A model generated the notes under the pieces. It was not told the DNA's origin and ran no database searches. It saw only the letters and a program-made list of their open reading frames with translations. Shown piece after piece: positions 8,843-31,500 of a stretch of DNA of 64,000 nt; positions within the stretch are counted from its first letter, which is position 1, and every line of letters begins with the position of its first letter. The position numbers and the translations under genes were made by a program. The DNA is taken from positions 2,161,001 to 2,225,000 of the forward strand of contig OZ037770.1 of assembly GCA_964035545.1 (NCBI GenBank), read 5' to 3'. This DNA comes from Bugula neritina. Taxonomy: Eukaryota; Bryozoa; Gymnolaemata; Cheilostomatida; Bugulidae.

Positions 8843-8938
8843 AGGAATAGGAGGGAGTTCTGGGCTCACTTTTTTCATGCCAGTGAGCCAAAGGGTCATC
8901 GGTGGGGAAAAAGTGGCCCAGAAACTCCCCTATTCCTC
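8843..8938. repeat. Imperfect 34-bp inverted repeat (hairpin)
   Basis: The left arm begins GAGGAATAGG and the right arm is its near-complement ending CCTATTCCTC. Both include the complement pair CTGGGCTCACTTTTT and its imperfect partner. It lies between the Polinton remnant and the hammerhead motif, and may be part of the same small retroelement as the ribozyme. Confidence 0.55.
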
Positions 8939-8958
8939 TTCTTATATATATATCTCAA

Positions 8959-9005
8959 TCTGTGGACAGCAGCTGTTTCGGGGTTTGTCCCCTCATCAGC
9001 ACAGA
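8959..9005 (-). ncRNA. Hammerhead self-cleaving ribozyme (type III layout)
   Basis: On the minus strand all core elements are present in order. Stem I 5' strand TCTGTG (9005-9000) comes first, then CTGATGA (8999-8993). Stem II is GGGG-ACAAA-CCCC (8992-8980), then GAAA (8979-8976). Stem III is ACAG/CTGT with a three-base loop, the cleavage triplet is GTC (C at 8965), and stem I closes with CACAGA (8964-8959). Every paired position is Watson-Crick. Such motifs occur in Penelope-like elements and animal retrozymes. The (TA)n next to it fits that. Activity is predicted from structure, not shown. Confidence 0.85.
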
Positions 9006-9226
9006 ACAGAGTACCTAGGCCCACACCTTCGCAATAGTAGAAACTTATAGTTTTACTAAAGCATATTTAAAAGGTATGTAAACTCAAGCCAGAGTGCTCA
9101 AGTGACTTTAGGGGTCACCTAGGAGTCACGAGCATTGCAAAATGCTAGCAGCTTGAGTGTGTGACCATGGTGAGAGTGCTCAATCATTTAAAGTCATTGC
9201 TGAGCATTAAATGAGAGCGTAATATC

Positions 9227-9238
<12 letters not shown>

Positions 9239-9303
<65 letters not shown>
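9239..9303. repeat. (TA)n microsatellite
   Basis: Pure TA dinucleotide run that abuts the left arm of the 280-bp inverted repeat. Confidence 0.95.
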
Positions 9304-9308
<5 letters not shown>

Positions 9309-9580
9309 GTACTAATACAATTTTGGATAGAAAAATAAACTTAGATCTTCATTCTATTGACTACAATATTGTTTCACGTAGCGCGAGCTACGATCATCAG
9401 GTCGTTGTGTGTACGCTTAAGTGATTTTGTTTTGAAATACTAATTTCAAAACAAAATCACTCAAGCGTACACACAACGACCTGATGATCGTAGCTCGCAC
9501 TACGTGAAACAATATTGTAGTCAATAGAATGAAGATCTAAGTTTATTTTTCTATCCAAAATTGTATTAGTACCAAATATA
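9301..9580. mobile_element. 280-bp near-perfect inverted repeat with hammerhead-like motifs
   Basis: Two 138-base arms (9301-9438 and 9443-9580) are complementary except for two mismatches that I can find, with a four-base loop. Each arm contains a hammerhead-like core, on the minus strand at 9359-9403 and on the plus strand at 9478-9522: CTGATGA, a five-base-pair stem II (CGTAG/CTACG), GAAA and an ACAATATTGT stem III. It is flanked on both sides by (TA)n. The structure looks like two head-to-head copies of a small Penelope-like or retrozyme unit. Confidence 0.8.
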
Positions 9581-9638
9581 AATACTCTATTTTTCGAAAT
9601 ATTGAGTTCTTTTGATTCATTTTTAATTATAGAAACTA

Positions 9639-9768
<130 letters not shown>

Positions 9769-9805
9769 TCAATAGATATTTTTCATTCATTTTTTCAATG
9801 CTTAC

Positions 9806-22482
<12,677 letters not shown>

Positions 22483-22724
22483 GGTTAGCTGGAGGAGAGT
22501 TTGAATTCAGAGCTGATGGTTGTTGTCAAGTGCCGGTCAAAGCAGATATGAACTGACTCAGCATTAATTAAATATTCTTAGAACTTATCTCAATTCTTTT
22601 AAGTGTACAAAGATAAGAAAATGTAATTACTGTTCCTTGCAAGCTACAACATTATTTAATTTAATCATTAGTCAAACATCCTCAGCTCAATGCTTATCCA
22701 TTAAACTCCATGAAATTATAAAAC

Positions 22725-23036
22725 CTTTGGCCTCACAGGGTTTCAATCTGTGACCTTTAGCTTACAAGCAGGCACACTTACAACTTACACCACCGGGCAA
22801 CTAGATACATTCCACACTACATCGCACTCAGTTCCCAAGATGTCTACTGGTCTCTTATAACTGCTCCTTCAGTCTCCAGGCTCCCCTGGCCTTTCAACTC
22901 TCTCAGAGTACTATTAAATTTCACTAAAACCTGAAATAGCTTATAAAATAACCCCCCCCCCACCCCCATGTGAACCACAGGCTTCTTGTTTGCAAGCAGG
23001 CGAGCTACCATTACACCACAGGAGCTACTGGGTAAA
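22725..23036 (-). repeat. Two tRNA-like SINE fragments
   Basis: On the minus strand, 23036-22968 reads CTCCTGTGGTGTAATGGTAG (A-box-like), with a later GGTTCACATGG B-box-like word. A second tRNA-like block lies at 22803-22725. They are separated by unrelated sequence. Neither forms a clean cloverleaf. Confidence 0.45.
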
Positions 23037-23702
23037 CTTGAGACTACAAAGTTAAGATGACAACTAAGACTAAAACAACACTGCACTATTTTTAAAAGGA
23101 AGTTGATTTGGTTATTATTGATCATTTGTCAAATTAAGGACTGGGTGAAGGTGTTTTATTAGAGAAAGGGTTAATAATACTACAGCTACATTATATTATA
23201 TTGAAGTGCTGTTAATTGGGAGTTGAGCTTTTCTCTGGGAGGGGGGAACTTATAGGCTAGACATGCACTTACATGTTATGGTACTGCAAAAATAAAAATT
23301 GCTAGAAACTATTATCTATACTCTTCTATTGATGTTGCTAGCAATTATAGCCATTTGCATGTCATACTTGGAGCTTGGCCAACTTATAGCTGAGTAACAA
23401 AAGAATAAGTGTTGCAGGAGCTTTTTGGCAGCTTTCTAAAAACCAATGTGTAGCGAAAGCTATTTGTGAAAGCTTTCGCGATAGCTATTTGCTAGCTATT
23501 TTTATTCAATGATTCAGTGTGGCTCAATTTTCCTCCTGCTAAAGATGTAGGCAGCTTATACTTTATTGTCAAAATAATTGTAAGTATCAAGTATTATAAT
23601 ATTATCTTTTGTTTTGAACTTTATTAACTAAATGTTTTGTCAGCTGTGTAATTAATGTTAAGTTAACATGATGTTTGTAATTTTTATGGTTATAGGTTAC
23701 AG

Positions 23703-23800
23703 TATCAGTTCGAGTATGAGTGCGAGTGCTAGTGCGGGCGCGGGTATGGGTATGAGTATGAGTTCAAGTTTGAGTTCAAGTGTGAGTCTGAGTTCAAATA
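23703..23800. repeat. Degenerate hexamer repeat, GAGTNN
   Basis: About 16 consecutive six-base units keep the GAGT (or AAGT/GGGT) half and vary the last two bases. The period is exact although the sequence is not. Confidence 0.7.
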
Positions 23801-24818
23801 TACTGTTGGCAATAGACAAAAAATAAAGTTGTGGCCTGCTTCTGTGTCCTCCATCCATTCACCCTTCATTAAGTGAATCACAATACATAGGCATCCGTGC
23901 CAAACAGCAACCGTGCTGACACAATGAGTATTCCAAGTATATACGGCAGATTGTATTTTAATTTTAATCTGTGAAACTATATTGTTTGCTTAACTTTCTA
24001 GTTTCATTAAAAGCAGTCGATGTGATATTTTTAATTCTATAAAACTGTATTCGGCCTAAATGGGAATGTTTTGCGAATATTTATTAACTAATTATTATAT
24101 TTTAGTATTAACAAATGACCAGGTAATATTGCATACATATTAAGAGTACTGTATAGATCATGCATTGCCACTATAAAAATAGCACATCTTGGTTTAAATC
24201 AACTCAATGCAATACATGAGAAATCAAGTTAAATCAACTCCACTGAATAAATGGTAATTTATATTCCAAGACAATAATATTATGTAAATATCATTATATA
24301 ATATGATACATGGAATGACCTTATATTTTCTATAGAATAGTATAATACAGTGTATTGCTTATATATACTGATAATATTTAATATTTAAATCCATACAAAA
24401 CAAAAATCTGCAATGACTGTTGATGTCATGTATTGTTTCCTTTTCAGCAATTTTCCAACCTGCCCTGGACATATATGAAAGCCCCAGTATAATATGTATG
24501 TATATATATATATTTCCGAAGTATCTATATGTATAGGAACGTGGAAATTTGAAGCTACTTTTGGAGGTTAGGCTGGTGATGGAGTTATATATGTAAAATT
24601 TCAAGCTTATAAATGTGTGATAGCTTTTCCACAAACTCTGCAATGAACTAATCAAGCTTTAAATTGTGATTCCAAAAGAAAAATAAAAGTAAATTGGAAT
24701 TTTTCAACTCTCCACTCAAATTGTGTACTTCCTTCTGCTAACTTTGTTTTTCTGGTGACTCAAGAATTTCCCAAAACTCTCTAGAACATTCTGGATTATT
24801 AAGTAGAAACTGTGACCT

Positions 24819-24822
<4 letters not shown>

Positions 24823-24870
<48 letters not shown>
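24823..24870. repeat. (TA)n microsatellite
   Basis: TA dinucleotide run in intergenic sequence. Confidence 0.9.
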
Positions 24871-24876
<6 letters not shown>

Positions 24877-25419
24877 TAGGAAAATTTAGCTGATGAGTTA
24901 TATAGACACGGTATATATTGTAATTCCACTGATTAAGGTATATCAGGTTAATTTGCGAAAATATCATTAGAATATTCCGGAATATTAAGTATATAGAAAT
25001 ATTATCATATAATTTATCACTTAGACATTCAATGGATAAAAGCTTCACATTATACACCTATAAAACTATAATACACACTGTATATAACACTGTATAATAG
25101 TATATATACTTTGTATATATTTATAGTTTGTTTAATGGGACATGTTATTTTTATATATTATAGTCCCAATTTGTTAGACTCAGCTATAATGAGTATATAT
25201 AATCCTTATATACTTTTTTGACTGCGTTTCATGCAATTAAACTACGGCACTTTGGCAGCATGTAGTATATATTTACTTTAGGGTAGGTTGGGTCAGCATT
25301 CCACTTTTACAGAGCTAGGGCCAATGAAGTGGAATAATCTAGTACTGAGGGGCACATTGTAAAACTTAGAGGCCACAGCTTTAGCAAGTTTCAACTGCAT
25401 TTTTCTTATTCTAAATTTT

Positions 25420-25620
25420 GATGAAATCCGACCTTTAATCTGCAGGCTACACAAAATATGCATTTAAATCAGAAATTTAAAAAGTGGCTTTATTTTGCTC
25501 TAATTCATATATGTCTGAGGGAAACAATTTTATTGGTTATGACATTGAAAGTCACACAATTAATGTTGGTTGGGGGCAACACTCAGCCCTAGCTGGGTTC
25601 GCCTGTTGGGAAGCCCTGCA
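25420..25620. repeat. hAT-like MITE fragment, copy 1
   Basis: It shares a stretch of about 200 bases with 40290-40463, ending CGCCTGTTGGGAAGCCCTG. The reverse complement starts CAGGGCTTCCCAACAGG, which resembles the CAGGG...CCAAC ends of hAT elements. The opposite end is not recognisable. Confidence 0.45.
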
Positions 25621-26426
25621 TGCTTTACAACGTCATTTGGTATAAGAACTTTGTACAATTATAGATGTTGTTAAACTGTTTATTACTTATAGTTTTTACA
25701 TTACCATACCACGGAGCATGTTCAGTAATTATTTAATCTGTATGCTAGCAAGACTCACATCAAATAAATGTTCAAGCAACAATGTTGAGTTACTTTATTC
25801 AGCATTATCAACAAACCAAAGGAATCTATAAAGCAAATTTCTTAAAAGAGGAAAGATGTTACGTGATATAAACTAAATATAATATTAGGTGTTTAAACAG
25901 CATTTAATATAATATTATTATATATGCTACTAGAATATTATATATTTTCAAATAATTCAAAACAGAAAAAGCATGAGTTCGAGACAAATATATAGCCAGT
26001 TATCTATAGAGAAGACTGGAGGTACATGAAGAAAAACATGAAACAGCTAATAAGATGGATAACATTGAAAGAAAATAAATATTAAACTCAGTGCTTTCTG
26101 CAGTAGTATAAATACTAGTTTAGCTGTTCTACATAACTAGACTGCATGGAGCAGTACATGGGAGGAGAGTACAGAAGATTCATACACAGGTGTAACGAAT
26201 AGAACAGGTTTATGATGACAAAGGGCGTAGAGAAGAACAAGTTAGCAGTCTCATCATTCTGTCTTTGGCTGACTTTCTCCAGCTGATCTTATTTCTGTTT
26301 GCTGCGGGTTTCTTGATCACTCTCCACCAATGTTTCTGTGCATGGATTTCTATGTCTTCTGATAGTATGGTAGAAGCTAACGGTGGCCAAACATCTTGAG
26401 ATACTTCGGGCAGACGTTGATGCTGG

Positions 26427-27278
26427 CTAGAAGTACCTGGAGAAACATGAAACGGCTTCCATGCAATCCTCATCAAATCCAGATTTTATGTCAACCGAAG
26501 GAGTCAAGCTGTTATTCATTCCGGTAGATGTCATCTCATCTCTTATATCAATTTTATCTGTTGGTTGTCCTGAGTTTCCTGCAGTTTCTGAGCTTAACAA
26601 ACCAAAGTCATCTGTGAAGCCCTCCACCATCTCTTCATCATCTTTGTTAGATAAATTGTCCCAAGTATTGTCAAATAATTTCATATCATCTTCCAATTCT
26701 TTAAGTTTGTTCTCTGCTACTTTTAACTTCTCCTCTGAGTCATCTAACATCTCAGGGCTGATCTTATCCAACTTTTCCACTAAGTTTCTATGTATCTGTT
26801 TCGATGCGTATTTTTTCTTATCAAGTGAATTTTGTAGATATTCCGCTCCAGAGATGACAAAGCCTTCTAAAGTCTGAGCTGAGTATTCTACATTGAAGAT
26901 TTTTTTGAGACGTCTGCATCTTTGCTTTGGAAAGATAACCCTAAAAATGAAACACAACATTTTATCAAAAGTTAATGAAATATTTAAATAAATAATATTA
27001 TCCCATCCCTTAAATGCAGTCGTATATATGCATTTCTAGTTGAAATTTTCAAACTGTGAAGCAATCAGCAATGAAAAGTGTTATTTCAACACAATAAAAT
27101 TTAAAGCATATTAAAGAAGCTCATATAGCAAGTGTATGAAACCTTACCTGCACTGAATAATAAAGCTGAACACAACTAGTAAGATGTGCTCATCACTGAA
27201 TACTACAGAACTTTTCTCACAAAGTTCCAAAGACATGATAAATAATACATTTAACATGAGTGCTCTAAACACAGCCAT
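26427..27278 (-). CDS. Unrecognised two-exon gene, 214-residue membrane or secreted protein
   Basis: Exon 1 is 27278-27148 (ATG; donor GTAAGG) and exon 2 is 26940-26427 (acceptor TTTTTAG; stop at 26427). Together they give 214 codons plus stop in one frame. The N-terminus is hydrophobic (MAVFRALMLNVLFIMSLELC) and a second hydrophobic stretch follows (ILLVVFSFIIQC), so it is probably secreted or membrane-anchored. Then comes a basic patch (KQRCRRLKK), a coiled-coil-like charged region (KLKVAENKLKELEDDMKLF) and an acidic, Ser/Thr-rich tail. A possible donor (CTCCAG|GTACTT) near 26440 could join a further exon in 26210-26420. I do not recognise the family. Confidence 0.55.
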
Positions 27279-27400
27279 TTTTAATTTCGAGTAGCAAATT
27301 TGTACTTCGGAATTCACTACATTGAGTTATTACATAACTTTTATTTTCAGCTCATTGTTGAATTTTCATTGTTTGAAAATAAATTTTACAATACTATCTA

Positions 27401-27412
27401 GTAGTAGTAGTT

Positions 27413-27466
<54 letters not shown>

Positions 27467-27509
27467 CTAGTAGTAGTAGTAGTAGTACTAGTAGTAGTAG
27501 TATAGTAGC

Positions 27510-27540
<31 letters not shown>

Positions 27541-27900
27541 ATAGTATAGTAGTACTAGTACTAGTAGTAGTGATAGTAGTAGTAGTGGTAGTAGTAGTAG
27601 TACTAGTAGTAGCAGTGGTAGTAGTACTAGTAGTAGTAGTAATAGTATAGCAGTACTAGTACTAGTACTAGTACTAGTAGTAGTAGTGGTAGTAGTAGTA
27701 TCAGTAGTAGTAATAGTAGTAGTAGCAGTAATAGTAGTAGTAGCAGTAGTAGTAGTAGTAGCAGTAGTAGTAGTAGTATCAGTAGTAGTAATAGTAGTAG
27801 TAGCAGTAATAGTAGTAGTAGCAGTAGTAGTAGTAGTAGCAGTAATACTAGTAGTAGTACTAGTAGTAGTAGTAGTAGTACTAGTAGTAGTAGTAGTAGC

Positions 27901-27941
<41 letters not shown>

Positions 27942-27976
27942 CAGTAGTAGTAGTAGTGGTAGTGGTAGTGGTAGTG

Positions 27977-28016
<40 letters not shown>

Positions 28017-28055
28017 TAGTAGTAATAGTAGTAGTATAGTAGTAGTAGTATAGTA
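27401..28055. repeat. (AGT)n microsatellite array
   Basis: About 650 bases of AGT repeats with interspersed ACT, GGT, CAG and ATA variants and local inversions (AGTACT). It lies between the small gene and the 3' end of RAB3IP. The poly-Leu and poly-Val frames across it are artefacts. Confidence 0.97.
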
Positions 28056-28579
28056 AACAATGTGTGTCTGGTATGTATTCAAAGACTTGTTCAAAAGGCC
28101 AGATTTATAAACAGAAAAAGTTCATTAGTAAACAGTTGATTTTATTTTAGTAAACGATAATAAAATAACTAGTAATAAGTTTATATAAGAAATAAAACAA
28201 TTTAAAACCAAAAACTTCAGACTTTAGATTTAATAATCAACAAGGTTTTACAAATACAAATATTATATTCATTAAGTTGAAAAATTGTAGTTATATGTAC
28301 AAAATATATTATTATGCGCTAACATCTCAAAAGATGGGGTTTAACTGGAATGAAAGAACAAATGGCAATAGACTCACATCGCATTGATATCAAACAATTC
28401 TGAGCAAGAAAAATAAAATATTCAACTGGTATTCAGAGTTATCTCATCTTGACAAAAACATTAAATATTAACCATACAAATTTCTATCTACAAACGAATT
28501 TCAACAAAATGTTACAATGATGTCTAGAATACTGCGATAAGCCGGTAAGAGATTGGAGGTCAAGGCGGAGTTATAGAGG

Positions 28580-31500
28580 TCAACTTTTATATCCTAGTCT
28601 AGCCATGCTGATGGTCTTCCTAAGGTCCATAATTCTCCAGTATACGTCTGCATCTACAACAGGAAGTGGTTAAACTGTTACTTGATGTTGACTGAAACCA
28701 ATGCAGTGACACAGCTCAGTTATTAGCCAATAATATTCAGCTGCCAGTAAAATAGGGGTATAATTTTATGCGAAAAATGAACACAAAAAACTGGTGATAC
28801 AATCCGCAATTTACAGTAGAGTAACTTACATTAGAGTAACTTACATTAGAGTAACTTACATTAGAGTAACTTACAGTATAGTAACTTACAGTATAGTAAC
28901 TTACAGTAGAGTAACTTACAGTAGAGTAACTTACAGTAGAGTAACTTACAGTAGAGTAACATACAGTAGAGTAACTTACAGTAGAGTGATTTACAGTAGA
29001 GTAACTTACATTAGAGTAAAATACAGTAAAGTAGCTTACATTAGAGTACTTACAGTAGAATAACTTACAGTAGAGTAACTTACAGTAGAGTAACTTACAG
29101 TAGAGCAACTTACAGTAGAGCAACTTACAGTAGAGTAACTTAGAGTAGAGTAACTTACAGTAGAGTAACTTACAGTAGAGTAACTTACAGTACGGCTACT
29201 TACAGTACGGCTACTTACAGTAGAGTAACTTACAGTAGAGTGACTTAGAATAGAGTAACTTACAGTACAGTAACTTACAGTAGAGTAACTTACGGTAGAG
29301 TAACTTACAGTACGGCTACTTACAGTAGAGTAACTTACAGTAGAGTGACTTAGAATAGAGTAACTTACAGTAGAGTAACTTACAGTAGAGTAACTTACAG
29401 TAGAGTAACTTACAGTAGAGTAACTTACGGTAGAGTAACTTACGGTAGAGTAACTTACAGTAGTGACTTACAGTAGAGTAACTTACAGTAGAGTAACTTA
29501 CAGTAGAGTAACTTGCAGTAGAGTAACTTACAGTACAGTAACTTACAGTAGAGTAACTTACAGTAGAATAACTTACAGTAGAGTAACTTACAGTAGAGTA
29601 ACTTACAGTAGAATAACTTACAGTAGAGTAACTTACAGTAGAATAACTTACAGTAAAGTAACTTAGAGTAGAGTAACTTACAGTAGAGTAACTTGCAGTA
29701 GAGTAACTTACAGTAGAGTAACTTACAGTAGAGTAACATACAGTAGAGTAACTTACAGTAGAGTAACTTACAGTAGAGTAACTTCCAGTAGAGTAACTTA
29801 CATTAGAGTAACTTACCGGTGGTATTTTTTAACAGACCCGTCCTGATGTAGCCGAGGTAAGTGTACAATTCACAGACGGCTGTAATCTGCAAGTAAAGCA
29901 GTTCAAAATACTCTTATAATAAGAAGACAACTCTTGATACACGCAAAAATAGTATTTGTTATGAAAAGACAACTCCTGCATGCGGAGATATTATTTGTTA
30001 GTTTAAATTTCAAATTCGGTAAAGAGATAGTAGTTATTTTTTAGGACTGTAACGTGAAGATTATGCGAGAAAATATAAATCATTCAAAATAGATTTACAT
30101 GGGGAGTTGCTTCAACTTCGACATGGAATTATAGGAAAGGTTATGAGATAACTTTCAATTTACAAATCCACACAATATTCCAACAGTAAAAGGCCATGTA
30201 AATTTTCTCTTCAAAAATAAGTTACTCAATACCGGAATTAGCAAAGATGGCTGAAAATTATCTTAAACATTTAGAAAAGAAACGCGCAAGATCCAAGGAA
30301 AACGACTTACTCTATTACGGACGAGTTCACATATTTCCTGCCACGCCTCGTCCTCAGAGAATCTCAACTTGTAGGAACACACGCAATCTCTCACCATCAA
30401 TGAGCAATGTCTATATTATATAATCAGAGTACAGATGAAATTGTGATAGTTTATTGCACAATATAAATAGTTATATATTCCTAAGCTAAATTATTACGAC
30501 TATCTTTATATTATATACAGCAACTAAAATTTCTAACAGAAAAATATTGCGTGAAAAACACACAATTAACGGTTTAAAAGAAAATACAAATAACTTTACA
30601 CAAAACTATAAGTGTTGGAACCATTACGGTGATTGCTTTGAGAGTAGAATAGCAGTAATAAACATAGACAAGGTTCTATAAGCTCAACCATAGCATGAGT
30701 TCTTACCTTTTGGCCTGCGATGATGAGGGGATAGGCTCTATGAGTATATTATTGTTTTCACACTTGACTACCAACTGCTCACCCATCTACAACAGCAGAC
30801 GTGATGAGTCGTACATTTCAAATGGAAACCCCAAATAATTATCAGAGCAGACAACTTCAGTCCCTTTTTTATTAAAAATTAATTGAAATCAGACATTTTT
30901 TGCAATTAGAAAAGGCGCTAACTACTCACTTGCTTGTTAGCAAAGGAAACGCACGGAATGATGTCTTCGGTAAGAAGTCTAGAGATAAATGGAGAGTCGT
31001 GGGACAGAACTGGATTCTCCCTCCAACTCACAAAACAGTCGAAGGATTCGGAATCTGTCTGCAAAAATTGGAGAGAATTTTGATCAACAACAAACAAACA
31101 CAAAAAGCAGACAATACACGCAGAAGTGAAATGATTATTATCAAGTAAATATGCCAAGTACATCATAATTTCTTTTCAGCTGCCAATTAAAGTAAATCTC
31201 GAAAATAGTTGAAAGAAAAATTAATAATAGAGCCCTTACAGTTACACACAAGTCACAGAAGGAGCGAACAATTCTAATTCAGTTTAGTTATCCCACTATT
31301 CTAAAACTGCACATGATCAATTAGAGACTGCGTGTCTCAAAACTTTTAAATTGTTTACAAGTTGCTAAAAAAGGAGAGCATATAGTCATTATCATGAGAT
31401 GTAGTTGAAACCTACTAATTCTAAGCTAGGAACCAGTTAAGCTAAAGAAACCTACTATTTTAGTGACAGCAGGGGGCCCTGGTGCCGGGGTCGTAGGGTC

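Larger units (their letters stand above)
22483..26426. other. Intergenic region, no gene seen
   Basis: It lies between the start of the atlastin-like gene and the 3' end of the small gene at 26427. It holds SINE-like fragments (22725-23036), a degenerate hexamer repeat (23703-23800), a (TA)n (24823-24870), a hAT-like repeat (about 25420-25620) and a short sequence at 24395-24455 repeated from 22305-22365. No supported coding region. A frame at 26210-26476 may be a downstream exon of the small gene. Confidence 0.6.

Noticed and set aside
24888-24930. CTGATGAG near the (TA)n at 24823, as a possible ribozyme
   Set aside because: It lacks stem II and GAAA.
27322-28094. Poly-Ser, poly-Val and poly-Leu open frames
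   Set aside because: They come from the (AGT)n array, which has few stops in any frame.
28737-29739. Frames with a repeated YCKLL or VTYSR peptide, and a CRISPR-like look
   Set aside because: It is a 15-bp minisatellite inside a eukaryotic intron with no spacers; the peptides are artefacts.
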